From assembly GCF_023898315.1 (NCBI RefSeq), contig NC_064615.1, forward strand, positions 735,923,450 through 735,987,449: a stretch of DNA of 64,000 nt, in the 5' to 3' direction. Position 1 is the stretch's first letter. Every line of letters begins with the position of its first letter. The position numbers were made by a program, and so were the translations under genes. The notes below the pieces were generated by a model. It had not been told where the DNA came from, ran no database searches, and saw only the letters and a program-made list of their open reading frames with translations. Of this stretch, positions 1 through 12,100 are shown piece after piece. This DNA comes from Schistocerca nitens. Taxonomy: Eukaryota; Arthropoda; Insecta; Orthoptera; Acrididae.

Positions 1-1562
1 CTTATAAAAGATGAAATTCCATCTTGTGCTGATGTCTTGCACCAATTGACGCCCTAATAAATTTAGTTCCTTTTGAATCGCCAATAGCTTGTCTTGAGCT
101 GATCTCGAATGACTGAAGTGCGTTACGAGCAGTGACCATTCCTGTTACTTCAGGCGGGTTCTTCAATGTCTCAGCCACAAACCTCTGAAGCTAATGGACG
201 AAACATCTAGTAGAACCATTTTTAACCACTGGAACACCTTACAGCCTGTTCGTGCCACTCTCATGGATGAATAAATGTATTGTCCTTCGATCAGTATCGC
301 AGCAATCTCCGATAGTGTTAACGCATTTTCTCCAGTGTCGGAACCTAGAAAGGCTCCACGGCAGGAACTCCGTGTTCAAGATGGAATTAAGGTGGCAATC
401 AACGAGGTATGAAACTCAGGAATGTGGCAGTTTTATGCAAACAGGTACACATATCAGAAGTTATAGGAACAGTGGAGAACATGAAATGCTTCATTTGAAT
501 TTTTTTGTAAATTCTGTCGTCGATACTAGGAATAATTTTTTGGGAAATGTATGTATGGTTTGGCATTCTATGTCTGGGTAAATCTTGTTCTAGAAGGCTT
601 GTAAATAAGGTCCTTTCTCCGACAGATGATAGCTCGTCGTCTAGCGCATCCATTTTTGCTGTCAAATAATGCTATTTTTGGCTTCTGTCATTTACATCCC
701 TTCAAATGGTTCCGGCGTTCTCAGTTGCTTTTCTGTTGATACTGAAGATGAACCAGGTATATCAAAGACAGTCTATGTACAGCAGTGTCTTTATCTTTAG
801 TAACTGCTTCGAATTTATATGGATACGTCGTTTTCGAATGAATTTTCATAGTTAAAATGACTGTTAGAAAGAAAAATATATCATTCGATTAGGTAATTAC
901 TATTAGTTAAAATGTTTTTTTTTTTTTGTAACTACGTTTCACATATGAACGTCCAGGTAAGTTTGATTAAACCTAGTATTCAATAAATTGGTAACTACTT
1001 AATGATATGGATCACGGTATCTCTGGACAAACACATTGTTCACAAGTGTAACTAAACAGTTTACAGCAGAAGAATATAAGAAAAGCCAATGCTTTTGTAC
1101 ATACTTGCCTTTTGTCCTTCTCCGCCACGAGAAATTTGAACTCGGCACGACAAACAAATAGCAAACTTATTATTGTCATAATTCGTATCAAAATACTTCC
1201 AAGCAGGCCACCTTTTCATTACTGATGACATTTTTCCTAATTTAACTTGGAATTAACAATTTTTTCAGTAACTGTTTCAAATAAGAAGTAGAAGTGATCG
1301 CAACTCACAACAAATCAAATAGTCAGGACAGTCAGTCAATACATCATTCATTCGCTTGGGACGACGATGCTCGAATTGACCTGAATCCATCCCATCGTCG
1401 GCGTCTGACTCCTCCAGGCTCTCTCAGACCCTCACACTACGACATGGTCCGTGGAAATATTCGGCCTGATATCTGGTCGCCCGGATATCCAGCATATCGG
1501 TTTGCCGGATATCGAGTATCGGGTGTCTGGGCAACGAGCTACCCATTTCATCTCTACAGTTA
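1..1562. other. Upstream or intronic stretch, no gene recognised
   Basis: This precedes the first Tc1-like element and the first recognised esterase exon. It is AT-rich, and every reading frame is short and broken. I recognise no domain, SINE or transposon end here. It is either the esterase promoter region or, more likely, part of a 5' intron. Short GATATC-containing repeats occur around 1467-1530. A strong splice-donor match near 957 is listed separately. Confidence 0.5.
912..956 (+). other. Speculative 5' coding exon (leader) of the esterase
   Basis: An ATG at 912 opens a 15-codon frame starting with four Phe codons and ending at CAG followed by GTAAGT at 957, an ideal donor. The frame ends in phase 0, which matches the phase of the first certain esterase exon at 3018. 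If joined it would give a short hydrophobic leader before AQDYVTV. Against this, the Phe codons come from a poly-T run, and such a leader would be a poor signal peptide. The real first exon may lie outside the window. Confidence 0.12.
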
Positions 1563-2983
1563 CACTCCTGGAAATTGAAATAAGAACACCGTGAATTCAT
1601 TGTCCCAGGAAGGGGAAACTTTATTGACACATTCCTGGGGTCAGATACATCACATGATCACACTGACAGAACCACAGGCACATAGACACAGGCAACAGAG
1701 CATGCACAATGTCGGCACTAGTACAGTGTATATCCACCTTTCGCAGCAATGCAGGCTGCTATTCTCCCATGGAGACGATCGTAGAGATGCTGGATGTATC
1801 CTGTGGAGCGGCTTGCCATGCCATTTCCACCTGGCGCCTCAGTTGGACCAGCGTTCGTGCTGGACGTGCAGACCGCGTGAGACGACGCTTCATCCAGTCC
1901 CAAACATGCTCAATGGGGGACAGATCCGGAGATCTTGCTGGTCAGGGTAGTTGACTTACACCTTCTAGTGCACGTTGGGTGGCACGGGATACATGCGGAC
2001 GTGCATTGTCCTGTTGGAACAGCAAGTTCCCTTGCCGGTCTAGGAATGGTAGAACGATGGGTTCGATGACGGTTTGGATGTACCGTGCACTATTCAGTGT
2101 ACCCTCGACGATCACCAGTGGTGTACGGCCAGTGTAGGAGATCGCTCCCCACACCATGATGCCGGGTGTTGGCCCTGTGTGCCTCGGTCGTATGCAGTCC
2201 TGGTTGTGGCGCTCACCTGCACGGCGCCAAACACGCATACGACCATCATTGGCACCAAGGCAGAAGCGACTCTCATCGCTGAAGACGACACGTCTCCATT
2301 CGTCCCTCCATTCACGCCTGTCGCGACACCACTGGAGGCGGGCTGCACGATGTTGGGGCGTGAGCGGAAGACGGCCTAACGGTGTGCGGGACCGTAGCCC
2401 AGCTTCATGGAGACGGTTGCGAATGGTCCTCGCCGATACCCCAGGAGCAACAGTGTCCCTAATTTGCTGGGAAGTGGCGGTGCGGTCCCCTACGGCACTG
2501 TGTAGGATCCTACGGTCTTGGCGTGCATCCGTGCGTCGCTGCGGTCCGGTCCCAGGTCGACGGGCACGTACACCTTCCGCCGACCACTGGCGACAACATC
2601 GATGTACTGTGGAGACCTCACGCCCCACGTGTTGAGCAATTCGGCGGTACGTCCACCCGGCCTCCCGCATGCCCACTATACGCCCTCGCTCAAAGTCCGT
2701 CAACTGCACATACGGTTCACGTCCACGCTGTCGCGGCATGCTACCAGTGTTAAAGACTGCGATGGAGCTCCGTATGCCACGGCAAACTGACTGACACTGA
2801 CGGCGGCGGTGCACAAATGCTGCGCAGCTAGCGCCATTCGACGGCCAACACCGCGGTTCCTGGTGTGTCCGCTGTACCGTGCGTGTGATCATTGCTTGTA
2901 CAGCCCTCTCGCAGTGTCCGGAGCAAGTATGGTGGGTCTGACACACCGGTGTCAATGTGTTCTTTTTTCCATTTCCAGGAGTG
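1563..2983 (-). mobile_element. Tc1-like transposon, family 1 copy A (1.42 kb)
   Basis: The element is bounded by TA dinucleotides at 1561-1562 and 2984-2985. Its terminal inverted repeats begin CACTCCTGGAAATTGAAA on the left and CACTCCTGGAAATGGAAA on the complement of the right end. The transposase reads on the minus strand. It is very similar along its length to the copies at 6188 and 29089, so insertion is recent. The right end lies only 34 bp upstream of the first recognised esterase exon, leaving just the polypyrimidine tract and AG between them. Confidence 0.95.
1718..2739 (-). pseudogene. Tc1-like transposase, family 1 copy A, disabled
   Basis: Read from the ATG of [12 protein letters not shown] at 2739, this matches the 340-residue transposase of the intact copy at 29244-30266. 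It has an N-terminal helix-turn-helix region, then the DDE catalytic core with VVFSDESRF and FQQDNARPH. Two lesions disable it. A TGG-to-TGA stop sits at 1942-1944, just before the [13 protein letters not shown] block that carries the catalytic Glu. A one-base deletion near 1798 shifts the C-terminal frame. The protein would bind terminal repeats and cut and paste the element if intact; this copy cannot. Confidence 0.9.
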
Positions 2984-3017
2984 TATTACTTCTTTAATCA
3001 TCTTCTCTATGTTACAG

Positions 3018-3155
3018 GCCCAAGACTACGTAACAGTGGACACACAAGAAGGAACACTCAGAGGCGTGTTGTCACTGACATACACCGGAAATCCTATTTA
3101 CAGGTTTCAAGGTATTCCATATGCAGAGCCCCCAGTTGGAGATCTACGTTTTCAG
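3018..3155 (+). CDS. Esterase exon 1 of the recognised set (residues 1-46)
   Basis: The acceptor is a pyrimidine-rich tract ending TTACAG at 3017, and the donor is CAG followed by GTATGT. It encodes 46 codons in phase 0, opening [16 protein letters not shown] and ending [15 protein letters not shown], the conserved N-terminal strand and loop of carboxylesterases. An in-frame ATG at 3009 (ATG TTA CAG) could start translation without splicing. That would place the start inside a good splice acceptor and give no signal peptide, so I favour an upstream exon. Confidence 0.92.
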
Positions 3156-6100
3156 GTATGTTCATGCATTTACTCATTCTCTGGCACTGACACAAATATT
3201 ACTAGAGATTGAAGATATCTCAATGTGTGTGTTTCTCTTGTATAGTGATAAACACACTTCGGTTCATAAAACCACAGCACGGTTGAGTAGACGTTTGAAG
3301 ATCACCATTGTTAGTGTCACAGCAGCAAGCCAGCAGATTCGTGCTGATTGCAATTGCGGATTTTTCTTGTGTGTGTGTGTGTGTGTGTGTGATCGCTATG
3401 CGGGGCAGCAAGTGGCTGTTTCTTGACTGAACGCTATAGTAATACTTGTTTCAGTGCTATGGTGGTCAAGAACCAAAACCGCTAAAACAGTCAATCGCAC
3501 GGCTTGTTCTCCGGGAGAAGTAAAGTAAGCAGTTCTCAAAGTTGCAGCCAATCGAGCAATTTACAGAACTTAATTTATTAAACCCTATAATCACCTGATT
3601 CCCAGTCAGTGGTAGTGTCTGAAGCGAAGCAGTCCGCACAAGGTCCTACACCATACAGTGTTCTGTTCAGCAAGATTCTCCTATGCGTGATTCCTTATGC
3701 AGTATGAGATGTAATGGATCTTTATATGACATACAGTCTATATCAATTTACTTTCCATTGATGTTTGCAGATGCAACAGAATCATTTGCTTATTCTGTCT
3801 AACGGAGCACAGAATAACCGAGCCGTTGCTGGCACGATGAAGTTAATGGTGATGCAACATACCGGAAGCAGAGATTTATGTATGTACTTCCCGGGTGTTC
3901 ATTCCTCACAATGTGTTACATCGTTCGCAGCTGAGCTCTTAGACCATGATTATACAGCAAACGCTAGTGATTCAATATTGAAATATTCAGCTGACGAAAT
4001 TTCAACTATTAAATTCAACAGACAGCTCTACACTGGCAATGTAGATACGTTTCATGTGGAGTTCTCACACAAACTTTGCATGTTTTGGCCTTTGAATGTT
4101 TACATTATGTATGGAGAGACGATTAACTTTGTGCCAGTATTTGAAATCATTCAAAAGCGGAGAAAAAATTCCAATCACGATGCAATGAAACTAGTTGGGT
4201 ACCCCCAAAAGAAGCAGTTACTGTAGTACTTGTACATCATAAACTGGGATATAGACAACAGATGTCAGCGACTTTGTCTTGTACAATGAACACCATAAGA
4301 TTGCAAACCTCCTATACCGTGTGCATGATAGTATACCACTTACAATCTTTCGGAGGCCAAATATAAAAAGTAAAGAACATCATTAATAAAGCAAAATAGT
4401 TGTTAAATTCCTTAAGAGAACTGAGACAGAAACTTATAAAGTTTGCCGAATAATATTATCTCCGCTAACAGCTGAGAAGTGTCGTGTGGTAACCTTTAAG
4501 ACAGCTACCACACTCAGTTCTTACACCTCATGCACCACTGAGTGTGTAAGCCGACTTGTATGAAATATGACATCCTTCCCTTATTTACCTTTTTTTTTTT
4601 GCTAATTTCCATAGTTCCGTTTGGAATAGTATGAGCTAGTACCTTATCTACCTATTTGCCAAAACAGAACTGTTCAGAGACAGGTTGGTGCATGCTTAGG
4701 TCACCTTTACCACTTTAGTTAGGCATTCATGAGTACTTGGCGTTGAGGTTAGAGGACGGGGTGCTAATTTATGTGATGACCGGTTAATTTAATGCAAATC
4801 ACTGTAGGAAATTATAATAGCGATGGTTAATTAAAGTGACTCCAGTGGTAATGGTGCACTAACAGCTGAAATGTAGTGCATATTATTTAGTTCCTCTACA
4901 AGAATCATTTATTTTAGACCACAGCTAAATCGATGACGGTTACAACTCAAAACAAATATTAAAAAGTTACCTGGAGTTATTTAGACAAAGTAACTGACTT
5001 CTCCCCATCGGAGACATAATTTAGAAACAAAAATATGCCCATTCTGTTGGTAATAATCACAGTGTTCTTGAGTGTTAGTTACTTTTGACTCTGAGCCAAA
5101 CAGAACATTAGTAGTCACACTTTCTCTCCTGTGTGTTAGCATCAAGGGTATACCCAGCGGGGGTTCAGGAAGGGCATTGTCTTCTCTCTAGAAAAAAATT
5201 TCCTTTTGCAAGCTGAAGTCACATGCTGACAAACCATAGAGATAGACTTAACAGTACAATATCATTCCTAAGAAAGTCAGAACACCAAATGGGTACTGAC
5301 TAGCAGCAAGGGTACATATAGCATTGTGTTGCAAAATCCAAATAAACGTTTTCAGCGTTTGCCTCTGATTCCCTACAAACTGAAAATACCATTTGCTTTT
5401 GGGGTTCTAAAATCTTCCAGCAGCGGCGAAACTTCAATTCGCAATGTATTGTCTTACATTGCCAACCAGTGTCCAAAACTACTAAGGTGTAATATAGTTT
5501 CCCAAGTGTTAGTCTGTTTGGTGGTTAACAAAGAGATCTTCTACGGTGCTCAATTTTATTTTGTGGCAAACTGTGTGTCGTTTCCTCTACCTGTCCCCCT
5601 AAATCAACACGAGGCGCCCTCCACCGACCCCCCCACTCCAGTTAGCTCAGCCCCCACTAATGCCTTTTTTAGCGCACCTCGTTACCGGGACGTGGGCAGC
5701 CTCCAGTAGAAATCTTTTATAAGACTACATAAGTCACAGTCTCTTCCAGTAGAAATCAAAGTGTCTCACATCTGTAATAGAAGTCACCCACAACAGGAGT
5801 GTAAGCAAAAGATTTATCCTTTCTACCCTGGAATTCACAAAAAATTTCTTCTTGATCGTGTTCTTACCTCGCGTTTTGAATCTTTCAGTCGCATCCTTTG
5901 TTAGCAAATTTCCTTCCTCTTGAGTTCAGCTCTTTATCGTCACGTTACACAAGGTCTAACGGAAACGTCGCTTTAGAAGTATTCTACAGCAATGGTCAGT
6001 ATTCTCCCCAAAATCAGAAGGTGCGACACTATGAGTTAAGCTGTCAGAATTAGGTACAGCAGCATGATGCACACTGCTGGTAGATCCTGGAACATTCACG

Positions 6101-9100
6101 AAGTATTCCTCTCACTGAACGTAAATGTGTTGCCAGTTCATCACAAGGCAACATGCAAGCTCATATGTAATTAAACAATACATAATACACTCCTGGAAAT
6201 GGAAAAAAGAACACATTGACACCGGTGTGTCAGACCCACCATACTTGCTGCGGACACTGCGAGAGGGCTGTACAAGCAATGATCACACGCACGGCACAGC
6301 GGACACACCAGGAACCGCGGTGTTGGCCGTCGAATGGCGCTAGCTGCGCAGCATTTGTGCACCGCCGCCGTCAGTGTCAGCCAGTTTGCCGTGGCATACG
6401 GAGCTCCATCGCAGTCTTTAACACTGGTAGCATGCCGCGACAGCGTGGACGTGAACCGTATGTGCAGTTGACGGACTTTGAGCGAGGGCGTATAGTGGGC
6501 ATGCGGGAGGCCGGGTGGACGTACCGCCGAATTGCTCAACACGTGGGGCGTGAGGTCTCCACAGTACATCGATGTTGTCGCCAGTGGTCGGCGGAAGGTG
6601 CACGTGCCCGTCGACCTGGGACCGGACCGCAGTGACGCACGGATGCACGCCAAGACCGTAGGATCCTACGCAGTGCCGTAGGGGACCGCACCGCCACTTC
6701 CCAGCAAATTAGGGACACTGTTGCTCCCGGGGTATCGGCGAGGACCATTCGCAACCGTCTCCATGAAGCTGGGCTACGGTCCCGCACACCGTTAGGCCGT
6801 CTTCCGCTCACACCCCAACATCGTGCAGCCCGCCTCCAGTGGTGTCGCGACAGGCGTGAATGGAGGGACGAATGGAGACGTGTCGTCTTCAGCGATGAGA
6901 GTCGCTTCTGCCTTGGTGCCAATGATGGTCGTATGCGTGTTTGGCGCCGTGTAGGTGAGCGCCACAATCAGGACTGCATACGACCGAGGCACACAGGGCC
7001 AACACCCGGCATCATGGTGTGGGGAGCGATCTCCTACACTGGCTGTACACCACTGGTGATCTTCGAGGGGACACTGAATAGTGCACGGTACATCCAAACC
7101 GTCATCGAACCCATCGCTCTACCATTCCTAGACCGGCAAGGGAACTTGCTGTTCCAACAGGACAATGCACGTCCGCATGTATCCCGTGCCACCCAACGTG
7201 CTCTAGAAGGTGTAAGTCAACTACCCTGGCCAGCAAGATCTCCGGATCTGTCCCCCATTGAGCATGTTTGGGACTGGATGAAGCGTCGTCTCACGCGGTC
7301 TGCACGTCCAGCACGAACGCTGGTCCAACTGAGGCGCCAGGTGGAAATGGCATGGCAAGCCGTTCCACAGGACTACATCCAGCATCTCTACGATCGTCTC
7401 CACGGGAGAATAGCAGCCTGCATTGCTGCGAAAGGTGGATATACACTGTACTAGTGCCGACATTGTGCATGCTCTGTTGCCTGTGTCTATGTGCCTGTGG
7501 TTCTGTCAGTGTGATCATGTGATGTATCTGACCCCAGGAATGTGTCAATAAAGTTTCCCCTTCCTGGGACAATGAATTCACGGTGTTCTTATTTCAATTT
7601 CCAGGAGTGTATTTGGTTTTGTTGTCAGTTCATTTGCCACATATGAAAGGTAAATAATTTCTATAGGAAAATTCAGTAACTGGACAAATCCAAATGAGCG
7701 TAATGAAAATATAACATATGTTTCCCCATCACAACTACTTAGATAGCAACACTTAAAACTCTAAACAGAAGAAACCATGGTCTTAGAACACTGAAGCATG
7801 CGATACAAAACCACAGTAAGTAAAAACTGACAGCAAACATAACTACTGGCAAAAGTAAATACATCACTAGTATTACTGAAATTAAAAAAAAAGGAAGAAT
7901 TCTCCAACGCAAACAGTGCTCAATATCAGATGTTGAAGTAAAGTCAGTGCAACAAAAATTATGTTTACATCGACTGATACACATATTACTGTATTGTAAA
8001 ATTTTTCATCTCTCTATGTTCATACCAAAAAAAGTCATAAAAAATGTTTATAGCGTACAGCAGTAACCAGCTATAGAAAACAAAGATATAACCATTACAG
8101 CTCTGGAATTTAGTCGTTCATCCGCAGACTGTTTGCATGCTTGTAACAAAACACTTGGTACAACTCGCGCAGTTTGTGGTGGCCGATGTGCATTTCCCAG
8201 TTTTCTTCCAAAGCGCTGGGCAAGTTCTTTTGTTTGTTCGGAAGGAGAGAGCGACAAGTGTTTCCCACCTTTCGGCCAGTCAGCGATGACAGAATGGAGA
8301 CGTGCGTCGTGCAGTCTTTCTCAAACGATCTTACAGTTACTATTAGGTAAAAAAAAATCGTTTATGCTTTACTTGTACCTTTAAACGTCAGGTTCATGAT
8401 GATGTGCCCATCATTTCCTTAACGGTCTTAGTTATTGTGATATTTACGTGAAAGTAAGACACTGTGCGACGTTCGAAAAAGTGCGCAACGCAAAATAGAG
8501 GTCGCTATGATTTTGAGTTTGATGGATATTACATAACACGCATGTTGTTTCGTATGAAATTTAGAGAGGTATCTGTCAGTCAGCGATCTCTAGAAAATTG
8601 ATCTGATGTAGCACATTCATTTGTGATAGCGCCGCGGCAGCGATAAAGCCAGATGAAATTCATATTCATAAACGGTATCGGACATCAAAACGAGATTTTT
8701 TCGAATGATAGCACGCAAAGAGGAGACTATTTTACCATATAGTTATTGTGTAAGCCTTCATTATCTACCGTATTATCTCGATAACTACAGACTTCTCCGG
8801 TGAAAGAATGTAATTTTTAAGGGCCATCGATAGCTGGTGAAATAAGAAATGGTATGGGTTTTCGAACAACGTGTGTCAAGACACTACACTTTTTTTTTTT
8901 TTTTTTGTACCGGTGATGTGCTTTTTCACAAGCTACTGTATTTACTTTTCCACAGTTCCTCACTTAGTAGACTTAATAAACCACTGTCTCAGAATTCTTT
9001 CGCAAGTGTGTCTGCACATATTAGTTACATGAGACAGTGTAAATTCATCTGTGTTTTGGCAAAAAAAAAGTGTTCAAATGTGTGTGAAGTCCTAAGGGAA

Positions 9101-12100
9101 CAAACTGCTGACGTCATCTGTCCCTAGACTTAAACACTACTTACACTAACTTATGCCAAGAACAACACACACACACTCATGCCCGAGGGAGGACTCGAAT
9201 CTCCGGCGGGAGGGGCTGCGCAATCCGTGACATGGCGCCCCAAACCGCTGGCCACTATGCGCAGCTTTTGGCAAAAGAAGCAAATTTTGACATGGTAATC
9301 AGAGAAATGTGTAAGTTTTACTCAAAATTCGCCACTCATAACGCTTCTCTGAAAATTACAAATGGTTAACAAGCCAAGCGAAAATAAATCTCTGCATTTT
9401 TGGCGGAATTCTTTTCAGACACGAAAGAAAGAAGAGGTAACAGTTGATCTTTTTGACTGGTTACCATGCAAGCGTGGGCGTGGGCGGGTCCCACTTAACA
9501 TTTACAAAAAATGTGATCGCAGGCTTCAGTTTGAAATGGCACTTCCCCTCCAAAGGTCGACATTTCCCCAATAGCTATCTGAGCGATCTCCCGCCATTGC
9601 CACTCTCCCCTCACTTCCCTAGCGCTTGCGTATCTAGAGGCCATGGCATTTTTCGCGCACTATACACTGGTGCATGCAAGCCGTCTGACGATGAATGTGT
9701 AAATGAGAAACCGATTACACTGCCTTTGTCTTTTTTAAACAATGATTGCTGGTGTGGGTTATAAACATTTTGCATCAGGTAACAGATACGCTTCTGCAAA
9801 ATGTCATTCTTTGACAAATTAGAAACACAGTTTCGTTCTGGAAGACCCATTGAGGATAAAAAATTTTATTCTTGTGACTCCCAGAACACCAGCAAATACA
9901 AAAGCACTGCTGAGTCTTCTAAAATGTTTTTGAAACTTATCTTGATCAGATAATTCAGAATTGCACAAATAACCTGAAGGCGTTACAGACGCAGCCAGTA
10001 ATAGCGCCAATCTCTCATAGGTGTCTTGCTTACGAAACACAAGTAGTGTCATACCCCGTATCAAATGGGTATTAAAAAGAGAATTGCTGGGAAGAATGGA
10101 CTGCCTCTTCTGCAAGAGAACTTATTCATCCATGCTGATCACTAAAACGGTGATGAGGATATCACCAACCACATACATGTGGTAAGCATTTAATTTGAGT
10201 TGTACTGGCTTTCTGAATATCAGCTGACCGAGGCTCCACGTCACCTCCCTGACGTACTTTCAATGCTGGGATAGCCTAGACGTGCGTCTCCAATTATCAT
10301 AATACAGTGAAAATAGTTGCATGGAGCAGAAAATTGATGGTCGCGTTTACGTTCTAAATTTACTTTTACACTCTTTGTCAAAGCTTTTTATTAACGATTC
10401 TTGCTGTGCATTACGCCAATTATCAGAGCAAGAAATCCGTCGCAGTCAACAATGGCGCCCCTCTCTCATATATTACTTATGAAGTCACTAAAGCCATTTA
10501 GCTAAACTGAGTAAGTTCGACGCCATCAAGCTTAATCACACTTGGTGAAATATATCAGATCTTGTTCTGTCCTTGCTGCCTCGTACAACGTAGACATCTG
10601 CATCACTAAATTGTTACATTATTTGAATACTTTCCCAGCTATAAACATAGGCTCACCGTTATTAAGGGTTGTAAATGTACTTATTTACCCTCTGTCTCTT
10701 AATTTTTTGTCTTTCTCTACTGGTGCCAAAGAAGAGAGAATATTTTTATGCATGGTTCTTATGCAGGAATGACTGTCGCTAAGTTTAGTATGGGACCAAA
10801 TTTCTCAGAATTTCGCACCATAGTTGTTTCGTTGGCGAATGCTTTCGGAATTGAAACGCTAAAATCTCCTGTGTTTCACAAGGCCTCTTTTTTAGTGTCT
10901 GTCACAGGAGTTTCAACACCATCTCCGGGGCACTCTCCCTCTTATTAAGCAATACTTTTTTTTACATGGGGAAATACTTTGTATTCAAGCTTTATTATCA
11001 GACGAGAAACACTGTCAGAATTCCTGACCATACGTTTTACCCATTAATAATGATTATTCTTCTATAACAGACATTCGAAGTGAACTAGATCCAGACTTCA
11101 GACAACCTCATACGTGAACTATTCACATTAGGACTGCCTTGCAACTTCGCTATTCGTCTTTAAATATTCGTGTAACTCAGTATTTCCTCTTTGAAAATTT
11201 AACACATCACGAAACGATGTCTCTTCACAGCCACCAGTGACAAAAGCAGCATGGTCTGGAGTTAGAGACGCCCTGGCGGTGGGGTCGCAGTGTCCCCAGT
11301 ATCGAAGTGGTGCGACGTCTGGCGCCGAAGACTGTCTTTACCTCAATGTTCATGGTCCAGGGGTATGTACTATTTTACAGAAAATGTCTCTCAATTTATA
11401 ATATCAACGATAAATTATTTTCTCCACGTCTCAGTTAAACAGAATTTTTTTGAAGTTATTATTGTAAGTATTGGGATTGACGAGATGTTATCGTTATTTA
11501 ACGTTTCGACAGACACCGTCGCAAAATGGAACCCAGAAAGCTGTTATGGTTTGGATACACGGCGGATGTTTCACAGGAGGATCTGGTTCGCCGGTAGCAG
11601 ACTATTTTGTGGACAATGACGTCATATTCGTTGGCATAAATTATCGGCTGGGACTTCTTGGTAATAATTTAGAATACTACTGAAGTTACGTATTGGTGTA
11701 AACTACAAAACAGACTGCCCTGCAAAAAATGTGAAGCACTAAGAAGACATGGTGAGATGTCAGTATAACTTCGTACATGTCCACACCATCGGTGTATATT
11801 TAAATTGTTGGAGTTGTAGTTATTTGCGACACGTAGAAGTGTGGAAGACACAAAGATGCAAATGCTCGTATCAGATAACCTTATCAATACTTGACAGACT
11901 TTGAAAATGGCCTCATTGTGGGTCTCCATTTGGTCAGCTTGTAGAACCGTGCAATATCTAGATTTGTGGGGCACTAAGGTTTGACACTGGTCCAATTCTG
12001 GATTGCACGACTCCCCGAAAGCAGGCATCGAGCAATGGACGCCATGCAACATTCTGTGTCATCCCACTCCATTGTTCGAAGACTGGTTCAAATGGCTCTG

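Noticed and set aside
2074..2790. Several forward open frames of 76-159 codons opposite the copy A transposase (and their equivalents at 6171-7097 and 29601-30569)
   Set aside because: They are antisense shadows of the GC-rich transposase frame and recur identically in all three copies; none has a recognisable domain.
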